A program made the translations under genes and the position numbers. Below the pieces are notes generated by a model. That model was not told the DNA's origin. It made no database searches and saw only the letters and a list, made by a program, of their open reading frames with translations. Positions 44,173 to 52,757 of a stretch of 64,000 nt of DNA are shown here, one piece after another (the first letter of the stretch is position 1; every line of letters begins with the position of its first letter). Source of the stretch: Bdellovibrio bacteriovorus W. Its GTDB lineage: Bacteria > Bdellovibrionota > Bdellovibrionia > Bdellovibrionales > Bdellovibrionaceae. The DNA is taken from contig CP002190.1 in assembly GCA_000525675.1 (NCBI GenBank), positions 1,612,001 through 1,676,000 on the forward strand, read 5' to 3'.

Positions 44173-46020
44173 ATGAACTTCCTTAGCTCAACCTTTCGAT
44201 ATTTCATCCGCATGCTTCTTCTCGGTTTCATTTTCCGTGCTGGCGTAGCCTTTTACACAGGACTTTGGAGCTTCTCTGATTTTTCAACGATTCAGAGTTC
44301 TTTTTCCCAATACCTCTATGGTTGGCATTTTGATTTAGCCGTCGCAGCGTTTGGCTACTTTATTCTCTTCGGCCTTTCGGTTCTTTTAAATTTGCGCCAA
44401 GGCTCACATAGCTTCGTAAGCTTCTTACTAATGTTTGCTTATTCGGCCTTCATCATTACCGATGCTCTTTACTCACAAGAATCTGGTCGCCATATCTCCT
44501 ATGAAGTGCATAATTTAATGTCGATCTCTGGAACAGTTCCCCAACTTTTAGCGCAGCACTGGAAGGCCTGCGCTCTGGGGCTGGTCTTTGCTCTTTTTGC
44601 TCAATCCTTTGTTCGCTCTCGTTTTAAATATAATCGCAGCTTTATCGTGCGCGGTATTCAACTTCTGTTCATTGCTATTTTAAGTGTTTCATTTGCTCGC
44701 GGCTTTGAAGGAATTCCGCAAGATCCTTCGTGGGCATATCGTGCCGGAGGCGGAGCCAATGGTGCTTTTATCGCGCTGAATGGAGCTTATGGAATTATCT
44801 GGGCCGCCATTGGAGAAAAAAAATCTAATAAGCTGGATGTGTTCTCCCCTTCTGATTTAGACACGGAGAAAGTGTTTAAAGAATGGAAAGAACAAAGAAC
44901 TCTTAAAAATGCCATTGGTAACTTTGATGGAAATATCATTTTAGTTTTTCTTGAGGGCTGGCCCGGTCTGTATGTTGACCACCAAGAGAACTATAAAGAG
45001 GTCACTCCTTTTTTCAATAAGTTGAAAAAAGAATCTCTCTCTACAGAGCTTTTTCTTGCTCAAGGAAAACGCACCACTGAAGGTATCTTTGCGACTGTCT
45101 GTGGGGTCCCGAACCCTCTCGGGCAAAGTATTATGTTCACCGAAATTGAGAACAAAAGCTTTCCATGCCTGCCGCAGTTCCTCACGCAAAAAGGATACTC
45201 ATCGGCTTTCTTTCAAGGCTCTGATCAATACACCAGTGGCGTAGGTCTTTTGGTTCTTAAATCAGGCTTTCAGAACTCTTATGGGAAGAATGAAATTCCT
45301 GGATTTCATGAAAAACCTCAGAATGGCTGGGGCGTTTATGATGAAACACTCTATGAGTTTAGCATTGATAAAATGAAGGCCCTACAAGAGCCCGTACTGA
45401 TAGGAATTAATACCAACACCACCCATGACTCTCTGTTGCCAGACGGAGTTAAACCCTTCCACGAAGGCTCTGCTTACTTCAGCACACTTCATCACGCAGA
45501 TCAGGAACTAGAGGCTTACTACAATAAACTCTTAGCTTACCCTTGGAAAAAGGACTGGCTCTTCGTTTTGGTTGCCGATCACACAAGCTTTGCAGTGCCG
45601 GGAATTTTAAGCCAATACTCGCTGCCATTTCTTATGAAGTATCACAAAGTCACAAGCACCCCTGCTCCGATGGAAAAATTCTTTGCTCCGAAGGTTCTTA
45701 AAGGAGCGTATTCACAGAATGACATCGCAAGTACTTTGGCCGACTTAACGGGCTTTGCTATACCGGAGTTTTCGGGACGTTCTCTTTTGCGCCCTGACGA
45801 ATTTGCTGCAGGTGCCGGTGTCTATCACGTGGGTCAAGGAGCCTGGTTTGAAAACGACAGGGTCGTCACTTTCAATGCTCATAATGATCATGGCTTTGCT
45901 TGTTATGATTGGAAAAAAGACCCCCAATTTTCCCAATCGCAGTGCACACCCGAAGATCGCAAACTCTACGAGAGAGGCAATAGCTTCATCAGAGAGTCGC
46001 AAAATCTTTTATTTAAATAG
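44173..46020 (+). CDS. LTA-synthase-like sulfatase / phosphoglycerol transferase
   Basis: The 615-residue protein has five membrane helices in the first 215 residues, then an extracytoplasmic sulfatase-fold domain. Motifs include VFLEGWPG with metal ligand E261, the likely nucleophile T301 or T302 in GKRTTEG, and VADHTSF, where relatives have GDHTP. Enzymes of this type move phosphoglycerol or phosphoethanolamine onto glycans or lipid A. In a Gram-negative it is likelier to modify envelope glycans or LPS than to make teichoic acid. It lies just behind the GlpT-like transporter. Confidence 0.85.
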   Translation: MNFLSSTFRYFIRMLLLGFIFRAGVAFYTGLWSFSDFSTIQSSFSQYLYGWHFDLAVAAFGYFILFGLSVLLNLRQGSHSFVSFLLMFAYSAFIITDALYSQESGRHISYEVHNLMSISGTVPQLLAQHWKACALGLVFALFAQSFVRSRFKYNRSFIVRGIQLLFIAILSVSFARGFEGIPQDPSWAYRAGGGANGAFIALNGAYGIIWAAIGEKKSNKLDVFSPSDLDTEKVFKEWKEQRTLKNAIGNFDGNIILVFLEGWPGLYVDHQENYKEVTPFFNKLKKESLSTELFLAQGKRTTEGIFATVCGVPNPLGQSIMFTEIENKSFPCLPQFLTQKGYSSAFFQGSDQYTSGVGLLVLKSGFQNSYGKNEIPGFHEKPQNGWGVYDETLYEFSIDKMKALQEPVLIGINTNTTHDSLLPDGVKPFHEGSAYFSTLHHADQELEAYYNKLLAYPWKKDWLFVLVADHTSFAVPGILSQYSLPFLMKYHKVTSTPAPMEKFFAPKVLKGAYSQNDIASTLADLTGFAIPEFSGRSLLRPDEFAAGAGVYHVGQGAWFENDRVVTFNAHNDHGFACYDWKKDPQFSQSQCTPEDRKLYERGNSFIRESQNLLFK

Positions 46021-46036
46021 TCTATTATGAGATTAC

Positions 46037-46093
46037 GAAACTCTAGATTTTAAATCAGCTTCTACTCGATGTTCACAATCTAGAGTTTCTTCT
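46037..46093 (+). terminator. Stem-loop after the sulfatase gene (weak terminator)
   Basis: GAAACTCTAGATT (46037-46049) and AATCTAGAGTTTC (46077-46089) pair perfectly over 13 bp with a 27-base loop. Only TTCT follows, so termination would be inefficient or Rho-aided. Confidence 0.5.
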
Positions 46094-46238
46094 ACATCGC
46101 CCCTTCATTCTCACTTGCCCCGAGTTTTGTCAGAACTCATACCCTCTCTGAGAGTTTTGATTCATCACAAATTGCAAAATGGAAACTCCTCAAGATTTTA
46201 TCCTTCGTGGACAATTTCATTTGTAGGAGGGGATTTCC

Positions 46239-47210
46239 ATGAGAATTATCTTGGCCATTGATGCTTTCGAAGACCAGCAGGATTTAACTCTTAAAATGGC
46301 GCAGTTCATTGCGCGCATTCACGAACACACTGAAGCCGAGGTAGAGCCTGTCTATCTTTTAAGAGAAAATGAAATTATTCTTCCTACCTATGAAGTGCCC
46401 ACGTGGGTGATGGACCATTCCAAAACCGCAGAGTCTATGTTTCAAGAAATTCTAAAAGATCTCGAGATGCCCTTCTTACTTTCCCCGAAGGTCATTCCTC
46501 ACTCTGCGCAATCGCACTCTGGAAGTGCGGATATTCTTTCAAACTATGCCACGCGCACAAATGCAGACCTCATTGTTGTTGGCAGTCATGCCCGCGAAGG
46601 GATGCAAAGATTTTTACTTGGAAGTTTTGCGGAGAGCTTGCTCCTGCAAGCCGCCACTCCGGTCTGTGTCATCACAGCAGACTCTTCTTTTCAAAACAAA
46701 TCCCAGCAAATTCTTTTCCCGACAGAATTTGGTGAACACTCTAAGGACAACTTTCACCATACTGTAAATTTGGCGCGCCAACTCCAAGCAGAGGTCACAC
46801 TTTTACACGTGATCACTCGCCCTGCAGAGTCTGTTTTTGACGTGGAAACTCGCAATCAAGTTTATAACTACAGAGGCCGCATGTTGAGCCTTGAACAAAT
46901 TCTTGAAGAGCAGGTTGAACTGCAGTCACAACGAGCTCATCAGTGGGCTCAGTGGGCCACTGAGCAAGGCGTTCCCACGAAAGTTCAGATTGATCAGAGC
47001 TATCGCCCTGTTGATGAGGTCATTTTACACTCAGCCCGCCAACAAGAGGTGAATTTGGTGATCATGGAGGCGCAGAGTGGCCCCATGAGTGCGGCCCTCC
47101 TAGGGAGCTTTACGCGCAATGTGATCCGAAAATCAAATTGCCCCGTCTACGTCATCACTCGCCACTTTTACGACCAAAAAGAGGATCGTTTTATGGAGCG
47201 AGCTCCTTAA
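46239..47210 (+). CDS. Tandem-domain universal stress protein
   Basis: This 323-residue protein has two UspA domains. The first ends VVGSHAREGMQRFLLGSFAE, which keeps the G-x2-G-x9-G-S pattern of ATP-binding USPs. The second (from about residue 157, ILFPTEFGEHSK) ends in SGPMSAALLGSFTRNVIRKS, where the first glycine is less clear and ATP binding is uncertain. Universal stress proteins accumulate on starvation or oxygen limitation. A strong AGGAGGGG site precedes the ATG. A 437-base gap with operator-like palindromes follows. Confidence 0.92.
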   Translation: MRIILAIDAFEDQQDLTLKMAQFIARIHEHTEAEVEPVYLLRENEIILPTYEVPTWVMDHSKTAESMFQEILKDLEMPFLLSPKVIPHSAQSHSGSADILSNYATRTNADLIVVGSHAREGMQRFLLGSFAESLLLQAATPVCVITADSSFQNKSQQILFPTEFGEHSKDNFHHTVNLARQLQAEVTLLHVITRPAESVFDVETRNQVYNYRGRMLSLEQILEEQVELQSQRAHQWAQWATEQGVPTKVQIDQSYRPVDEVILHSARQQEVNLVIMEAQSGPMSAALLGSFTRNVIRKSNCPVYVITRHFYDQKEDRFMERAP

Positions 47211-47419
47211 TTGAAATGTGAGGTAGAGCTCGGCACCAGGCTCGACTATGCCGTTAATGAAAACCAAATGATAATGTATTTTTAAATATAAACTTTTTAT
47301 TGGTTATTCTTTGGCAGGTTTTATCAGCTAAATAGCGAAAACCAGTCAAAAAATCGTAAAATTTGAAAGCATTATATTATTCATATTATTTCTAAACAAG
47401 CCACTCAAATCTTATATAT

Positions 47420-47458
47420 TGTATTTGATATCAAATACATTGCGGATATGCAATGTAT
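47420..47458 (+). promoter_or_regulatory. Tandem palindromic operators upstream of the TetR gene
   Basis: A perfect 20-bp palindrome, TGTATTTGATATCAAATACA (47420-47439), overlaps a second inverted repeat, ATACATTGC with GCAATGTAT (47435-47458). These lie some 190 bases before the TetR ATG in an AT-rich gap. Their size suits TetR dimers, so autoregulation is likely. A third small palindrome, CATGAATTCATG, is at 47501-47512. Confidence 0.6.
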
Positions 47459-47647
47459 CTAAGTTTTTCGTAATATTTGAACCTGAATCCAATACAAATT
47501 CATGAATTCATGTTAAGATCCAGTTAAGAAGTATTCACGATGCTTTGATGGCCAATGAACCGCGGTATTTTTCGGTAAGTGCTTGAGTGATTCCTAAAGG
47601 CAAATGTGAATGCGAGCAAAATTTTACCTCATCATAAGGAGGACTTT

Positions 47648-48277
47648 ATGAGCGTAGCTATGAACACATATTCAAATAATAATGAAAAGCCTTACATGTT
47701 AAAGATCCCAGTACAGAAGCGTTCGCGCGAAACTGTCGCAAGTATTGTAGAGTCTTGCGCACGACTCTTAGTGCAAGAACCCTATAACGCGATCACGACT
47801 GACAAGATTGCTGAAATGGCCGGCGTCAGCATTGGCTCTCTTTACCAATTCTTCGCCAACAAAGAAGCTATTGTCGCTGCGGTGATTGATGATCTTTTAC
47901 AAAAAGATCTTGTTTACATCGAAGAAAATTTAGCAAAACTACACACCACTGATTTAGATTCTAAAGTTCACGCGTTTATTGATATCGGATTTGCCCGCTT
48001 TCAAGACAACCGTCCTCTTAGATCTGCATTGCAAGGTGTTCAGGGAATGCTGGATTATTGGGATACTCGCAGAGTGTTTTTCGAACACTATAAAAAAGCC
48101 GTTCTTGCACACATGCCACCTGTACCAGGTCGCGACGCAGATATGATGGCTCTTTTTATTGTAAGCTGTTTTAACAACATTCTTCAGCTTGCACTCTCTG
48201 GCCCACAAACGCATGAGCACGAAGAAGCTATAAAGAAAGAAGTCTTTGTTCTTATTCGCCGTTACTTAAATCCATAA
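47648..48277 (+). CDS. TetR-family transcriptional regulator
   Basis: The 209-residue protein has a typical TetR N-terminal HTH (ITTDKIAEMAGVSIGSLYQF, then FANKEAIVAAV) and a helical ligand domain of the AcrR type. The ATG at 47648 is set by AAGGAGG. The gene sits between tandem palindromes and a CLC channel gene transcribed the same way, so it probably controls itself and perhaps the channel and flavoenzyme downstream. The ligand is unknown. Confidence 0.92.
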   Translation: MSVAMNTYSNNNEKPYMLKIPVQKRSRETVASIVESCARLLVQEPYNAITTDKIAEMAGVSIGSLYQFFANKEAIVAAVIDDLLQKDLVYIEENLAKLHTTDLDSKVHAFIDIGFARFQDNRPLRSALQGVQGMLDYWDTRRVFFEHYKKAVLAHMPPVPGRDADMMALFIVSCFNNILQLALSGPQTHEHEEAIKKEVFVLIRRYLNP

Positions 48278-48293
48278 TTACCTTGCCTCCTAG

Positions 48294-48334
48294 GAGCCTC
48301 CTCGTATGCTTAAGTATCGAGGAGGCTTTTTTTT
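48294..48334 (+). terminator. Terminator after tetR, overlapping the clc ribosome site
   Basis: GAGCCTCCTCG and CGAGGAGGC with eight Ts make a strong intrinsic terminator. The 3' strand of its stem (AGGAGG) is also the only ribosome site for the TTG start of the next gene, so termination and translation may be linked. Confidence 0.8.
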
Positions 48335-49526
48335 GTTCAAAGATCACCAAGTTCTCATTCTCAACTTCTTCAAACTCACTTTTGCCAGTGTTGTGATCGG
48401 ATTTATTGGCAGTCTCTTTCTCCAAGCCCTAGAGTTCAGCACACTATTTCGCGAAGGAACTCCAGAGCTTATATACGGGCTTCCCTTCGCAGGTCTGCTC
48501 ATTGTTTTTCTCTACTCACTCCCCTCTGAAAACCTTAACAACGGCAGCCTTCTTATTGCGGAGAGATTTGCTAACCTGCGCACAAACCTTTCTTGGCTTT
48601 TAGCTCCGTTAATTTTCACAACCACTCTTATTACCCATCTCTTCGGTGGATCTGCAGGGCGCGAAGGCACTGCCATGCAAGTCGGTGGCGCCCTAGGCGA
48701 GGCCTTTGCCTCAAAAGACTCCGCTGGGTTGAAAAAACTTTTCCTAACTTCTGGCATTGCTGCGGGCTTTGCCGCTGTTTTCGGAACCCCTTGGGCCGCC
48801 TTTGTTTTTTCTCTAGAGATTCAAAAGAATAAAACAAAGATTCATTACGTCGCACCACTTTACTGCGCGTTCTTAGCTCATTTTGTCTGCCTTTTAAGCG
48901 GAGGAACTCATACAAAGTATTCTCAGTTCCAACTTCGCGCGATGGAATTTTCTCACTGGCTCATCCTGAAACTACTCATAGGTGCACTGGCCTTCGCCCT
49001 ACTGGGGCTCCTCTTTTTATGGCTCTCGAAAAAAGCTGCACAGGGATTTCAATATATTCGCTCTCCGTATCGTCGAGTCTTCTTCGGAGGAGCGCTTCTC
49101 GTCTGTTTGATTTTAATTATTCCAGATTCTTATCGCTATTTAGGTTTAGGAGTTTCAGAGATCGAAAAAAGTCTGACTAGTTTTAGCCATCCCGTGGACT
49201 TTGCCTTAAAGATGCTCTTCACCATTCTCACTCTCGCCCCCGGCTTTAAAGGCGGAGAGGTCACTCCTTTGTTTTTCATAGGCAGCTCGGCCGGAAGCGC
49301 TCTCGATAACCTTCTCCCTTCCACCGGCCCAGAACTGTTATTAGCCAAACTTGGCTTTGTCGCTGTCTTTGCCTCTGTCGGAAAAGTCCCTTTGACATCA
49401 GCACTATTAGCGGCAGAATTATTTGGATACGAGATTCTAATTATTGCTCTACCCGTTTGTTTTTTAACGTCTTACTGCACTCAGCATCACGGCATCTACA
49501 AATCCCAAGGTGGAACGCCCCAATAA
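48333..49526 (+). CDS. CLC-family anion channel/transporter
   Basis: The 397-residue protein has about ten helices with the CLC motifs GGSAGREGTAMQVGGA and GFKGGEVTPLFFIG. The Cl-binding GSGIP motif is replaced by NNGSLLIAE, which recalls the GNN-type filter of fluoride-exporting CLC proteins, so fluoride or another halide is possible. I place the start at TTG 48333, eight bases after AGGAGG. An ATG at 48306 lies inside the terminator stem and has no ribosome site. The flavoenzyme gene follows after 17 bases in the same operon. Confidence 0.85.
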   Translation: MFKDHQVLILNFFKLTFASVVIGFIGSLFLQALEFSTLFREGTPELIYGLPFAGLLIVFLYSLPSENLNNGSLLIAERFANLRTNLSWLLAPLIFTTTLITHLFGGSAGREGTAMQVGGALGEAFASKDSAGLKKLFLTSGIAAGFAAVFGTPWAAFVFSLEIQKNKTKIHYVAPLYCAFLAHFVCLLSGGTHTKYSQFQLRAMEFSHWLILKLLIGALAFALLGLLFLWLSKKAAQGFQYIRSPYRRVFFGGALLVCLILIIPDSYRYLGLGVSEIEKSLTSFSHPVDFALKMLFTILTLAPGFKGGEVTPLFFIGSSAGSALDNLLPSTGPELLLAKLGFVAVFASVGKVPLTSALLAAELFGYEILIIALPVCFLTSYCTQHHGIYKSQGGTPQ

Positions 49527-49543
49527 AGAGGAGGAACGAACCC

Positions 49544-50524
49544 ATGAATAAGATCCAGACTTCTTTTACCCAACTGATGAATATCGACAATCCCATTATC
49601 GCCGCCCCTATGTTTTTAGTGAGTAACGAAGAGATCGTCGTCGCCGCTACCGAAGCCGGAGGTCTTGGAACTTTTCCTGCTCTGAACTATCGCCCTCTTG
49701 AAGAGTACGAAAAAGCCCTAAAAAAAATTCGCTCTCTCACACAGAAACCTATCGGCGTTAATATCATCGTTAACAAAAGCAATACTCGCCAAAACGATGA
49801 TTTAAAAATCGCCCTCGACCACGGCGTGGACCTCTTCATCACTTCGTTAGGAAATCCTAAAAAGGTGATCGAAGAAGCTCACAAAAATGGCGCAAAGGTA
49901 CTTTGTGATGTTACAAATCTAGAGCACGCTAAAAAGGTCGAGGACCTTGGCGCAGATGGAGTTATTGCCGTAAGTTCAGGAGCTGGCGGTCATGCGGGCC
50001 CTATCTCTCCGATGGTTTTAATTCCGTGGCTAAAATCCGAAGTTAAAATTCCGATTATTGCTGCTGGCGGAATTGCTCATGGCCAAGCCATCGCTGCGGC
50101 TCTTGCCTTGGGTGCGGCTGGAGTCAGCGTTGGTACAAGATTTATTGCGAGCAAAGAAGCTAAAGTAGATTCTAGCTATAAAGAGGCGGTAGTTAAAGCT
50201 TCACCTGAAGACATCGTAATGACGACAAGAGTTTCTGGCACCCCGGCTGCTGTGATAAACACCCCTTATATTCAGAAGTTAGGCACAGATCTTCCATTGG
50301 CACTTAAGATTTTAAAAGACAATAAGGCGACAAAAAAGTACGTCGTGCCGTTGATTCACTTAATGGGAATGAAGTCTTTAGAAAAATCCGCGCACAAGGC
50401 TTCGTGGAAGTCCGTATGGAGTGCGGGTCAATCCGTAGGAATGATTGATGACGTATTAAGTGTGCAAGAAATTTATGAGAAAATGATCAAAGAATACTTC
50501 GAGAGCAAGAACAACTTACCTTAG
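49544..50524 (+). CDS. Nitronate monooxygenase / 2-nitropropane dioxygenase family flavoprotein
   Basis: This 326-residue TIM-barrel FMN enzyme starts with NPIIAAPMFLVSNEEIVVAA. It has the FMN phosphate-binding run IIAAGGIAHG and ALGAAGVSVGTRF, and the catalytic-histidine motif GAGGHAG. Family members oxidise nitronates or act as NADPH-quinone or enoyl reductases, so the substrate is open. The ATG at 49544 follows GAGGAGG, 17 bases after the CLC gene. A TetR regulator two genes upstream suggests induction by a toxic small molecule. Confidence 0.9.
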   Translation: MNKIQTSFTQLMNIDNPIIAAPMFLVSNEEIVVAATEAGGLGTFPALNYRPLEEYEKALKKIRSLTQKPIGVNIIVNKSNTRQNDDLKIALDHGVDLFITSLGNPKKVIEEAHKNGAKVLCDVTNLEHAKKVEDLGADGVIAVSSGAGGHAGPISPMVLIPWLKSEVKIPIIAAGGIAHGQAIAAALALGAAGVSVGTRFIASKEAKVDSSYKEAVVKASPEDIVMTTRVSGTPAAVINTPYIQKLGTDLPLALKILKDNKATKKYVVPLIHLMGMKSLEKSAHKASWKSVWSAGQSVGMIDDVLSVQEIYEKMIKEYFESKNNLP

Positions 50525-50534
50525 TTCTTTACTG

Positions 50535-50570
50535 AAAGTCCTTAAAGCTTGAATACACTTTAAGGACTTT
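50535..50570. terminator. Perfect 13-bp stem-loop between convergent genes
   Basis: AAAGTCCTTAAAG and CTTTAAGGACTTT are exact complements with a 10-base loop. It lies between the convergent flavoenzyme and hot-dog genes, but neither strand has a T-run after the stem. Confidence 0.6.
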
Positions 50571-50579
50571 AAATACGGT

Positions 50580-51068
50580 TTAGGATTTTTTAGAACGATT
50601 CTTTACAGAGAGAGTTAACTCATAGGTCATGATCGGCTCTGAGCTCTTTGTTGGCACATAGGCATACCCCTTCATCTTTTTTTCCAAACGCTCTTCAGAT
50701 GACAAGGAATCTTGAATCAACTGGACCACCGTCTCCACATCTTCAAAGACAAAGAAAACATCGCCTTCGCCGCGCTTTAAAAAATCTGCTTTAAAATCTT
50801 TAAAGACGAAATCAATTTTTTGCTTACTCTCAGTGATTGCCACCACAGCAGCAGCAGCGATAGATAACTCTGCACCAATGGCTAAAGCTCCAAAGTACAT
50901 GGAGTTTAAATGATTTTTCACGCGCCTTGAAAGAGGCACTTTAAGAATAAACTTCTGAGCCGTGGACTCAACAACTCTTGGTCCGATAAATAAAACCAAG
51001 GGAATCTTCACAAGCCCATACATATTAATAAAGAATGTCAGTTTTAACTTTTCACTAAAAATCTTCAT
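50580..51068 (-). CDS. DUF4442 / hot-dog-fold thioesterase-like protein
   Basis: The 162-residue protein resembles DUF4442 hot-dog proteins. It starts with a hydrophobic FINMYGLVKIPLVLFIGPRV, then has the signature RRVKNHLNSMYFGALAIGAE, equivalent to the active-site helix of PaaI-like thioesterases. It may hydrolyse or bind acyl-CoA; this is unproven. The start is taken at ATG 51068, eight bases behind AGAGG; ATG 51104 is an alternative adding 12 residues. Confidence 0.78.
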   Translation of the reverse strand: MKIFSEKLKLTFFINMYGLVKIPLVLFIGPRVVESTAQKFILKVPLSRRVKNHLNSMYFGALAIGAELSIAAAAVVAITESKQKIDFVFKDFKADFLKRGEGDVFFVFEDVETVVQLIQDSLSSEERLEKKMKGYAYVPTKSSEPIMTYELTLSVKNRSKKS

Positions 51069-51319
51069 ACTCACCACCTCTACAGGAACCTCGGATAATT
51101 TCATGTTCTCGCAGCCCTCAAAAAAGCACAACCAACACTCTCACCAACCTAGCCCCTTGTTTTATGGCTTTGCGTTATGCCAAATTCACCGCCAAGCCCC
51201 AATCTTACCCTGCCCATATTCTCTACCTGCGTTTAAGAGCGCCGAGAAGTATCATCATTACAAATATTTACCCTTTCCCTTGACCATTTGGAGGTATCAT
51301 CCTTAAAAGAATGGTCTTT

Positions 51320-51547
51320 ATGGAAAACGAAATGCTAGAGCAAACTCCAGGAAAAATTAAATTCCGCGACCGCTACCTTCCGCGCCTTTTCCGCGAAGCC
51401 AAACAGGTTTTTCGCGAAGGCGGTATTAAGGGCGTGATTAAGCGCTATGGTTGGAAATTTTTTGCAGTATTTTTCGTATACTACTTAGTTCGCGACGTGA
51501 CGATATACATCCTGATTCCCATGTATATCGCAAAGAATCTTCTATAG
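51320..51547 (+). CDS. Small membrane protein, unknown
   Basis: The 75-residue protein has an amphipathic basic N-terminal half (FRDRYLPRLFREAKQVFREG) and a membrane segment WKFFAVFFVYYLVRDVTIYI that continues into a second hydrophobic run. The start is uncertain: ATG 51320 or ATG 51311, neither with a clear ribosome site. Its composition is convincing as an inner-membrane protein; the function is unknown. Confidence 0.6.
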   Translation: MENEMLEQTPGKIKFRDRYLPRLFREAKQVFREGGIKGVIKRYGWKFFAVFFVYYLVRDVTIYILIPMYIAKNLL

Positions 51548-51570
51548 ATCCGATGTATTGAGGTTTTAAC

Positions 51571-51945
51571 TTAAACCTCAATACCCAAGACAAAACTTGC
51601 CAAAAGAACAATTAAAACACCAAAAGCAACAAGCCCCATGGCTTTGTCTTTCTGCCTTAAGAAGAGATATCCTGTCAGAAAAACCCTTAATAGCGGCAGC
51701 GATATTAGTATCACCAAACCGCCATAGGCCACCAACAAGGGCAAGTCACGAGTCAAATAAGCCCATTCGATTTCTTCAAAAACCCCTTGGGTCTTATAAG
51801 TTCCATAATCCAAAAGAGTGTGCTGGTCCTGCAAAACCATTCCTAGCCAGCCAAAGATCAGAACAACACCTGCTGACAGAACTCCCTTGCGCAGCAACTT
51901 CCCAATTTTTAATTCTAATGATTGAAGCTCTTCATTTTTACTCAT
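51571..51945 (-). CDS. DUF1634 family membrane protein
   Basis: The 124-residue protein has three membrane helices and fits DUF1634, a family that usually neighbours TauE/SafE transporters, as here. The ATG overlaps the TauE/SafE stop (ATGA at 51942-51945), so translation is coupled. It may be a partner subunit of that transporter. The last helix has the typical LLRVFLTGYLFLRQKDKAMG stretch. Confidence 0.85.
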   Translation of the reverse strand: MSKNEELQSLELKIGKLLRKGVLSAGVVLIFGWLGMVLQDQHTLLDYGTYKTQGVFEEIEWAYLTRDLPLLVAYGGLVILISLPLLRVFLTGYLFLRQKDKAMGLVAFGVLIVLLASFVLGIEV

Positions 51946-52757
51946 GTGAAGGCCTTCCAAAACATCTGAATCGAAACAATCGTTAAAACAACAACAAAGA
52001 CGTAGCGGATATATTTTGCGGGCATCCTGACCATGACCTTTGCTCCGGTCATGGAACCAATAATAATTCCCACAGCCACCGGAGCCGCAATCAATGGTTT
52101 AATGTCGCCTCGAAGAAAATACGCACCAGCACTTGCCGCTGCTGTCACACCAATCATAAAGTTAGATGTCGCTGAAGATACCTTGATTGGCAACTTCATG
52201 GCTCCATCCATCGCAAGAACCTTAAAAATCCCAGATCCAATTCCGAGTAGTGCTGATAAAACACCAGCCCCGAACATCGCGAACAGTCCCAATGGAACAT
52301 TTTGCACTTTGTATTCAATCTCTTTTCCTGAAGGCCCTGGGTAGCTTCCATTCAAATTCAAACGATCTGCCCACGGATGCGCTGTCGTTGCTAAGTGCTC
52401 TTCACGAGTCCTCAACATGGAAATTGTAGAGAATAATAAAAAACCACCAAACAATAAGAATAGAAAGCGCGCGTTCACGAGTCCCGATAAGAGAAAACCA
52501 ACGATGGCGCCACTGACTGTTCCTACTTCGAGAAAAACTGCCAAACGCAAATTCGTCAGATGATCTTTGAGATAACTTGCTGCTGCTCCAGAGGAGGTCG
52601 CCACTATAGAAATCAGACTGGCAGCTATGGCATAGCGAATATCTACGCCATAAAAAAGAGTCAGTACAGGCACGATAATAATACCGCCACCTAAACCGAG
52701 AAGAGCTCCTAAAAAACCTGCTCCGATCGCTGTCAGAAGCAGGATCAATTCCATCAT
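51942..52757 (-). CDS. TauE/SafE family (sulfite/organic-anion) permease
   Basis: This 271-residue transporter has two inverted halves with the family repeats GFLGALLGLGGGIIIVPVL and GVLSALLGIGSGIFKVLAM, and eight or so helices. TauE/SafE proteins move sulfite, sulfoacetate or similar organic anions out of the cell. The start may be either of two adjacent ATG codons (52757 or 52754) that touch the stop of the upstream gene. It is the middle gene of a coupled three-gene operon. Confidence 0.92.
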   Translation of the reverse strand: MMELILLLTAIGAGFLGALLGLGGGIIIVPVLTLFYGVDIRYAIAASLISIVATSSGAAASYLKDHLTNLRLAVFLEVGTVSGAIVGFLLSGLVNARFLFLLFGGFLLFSTISMLRTREEHLATTAHPWADRLNLNGSYPGPSGKEIEYKVQNVPLGLFAMFGAGVLSALLGIGSGIFKVLAMDGAMKLPIKVSSATSNFMIGVTAAASAGAYFLRGDIKPLIAAPVAVGIIIGSMTGAKVMVRMPAKYIRYVFVVVLTIVSIQMFWKAFT

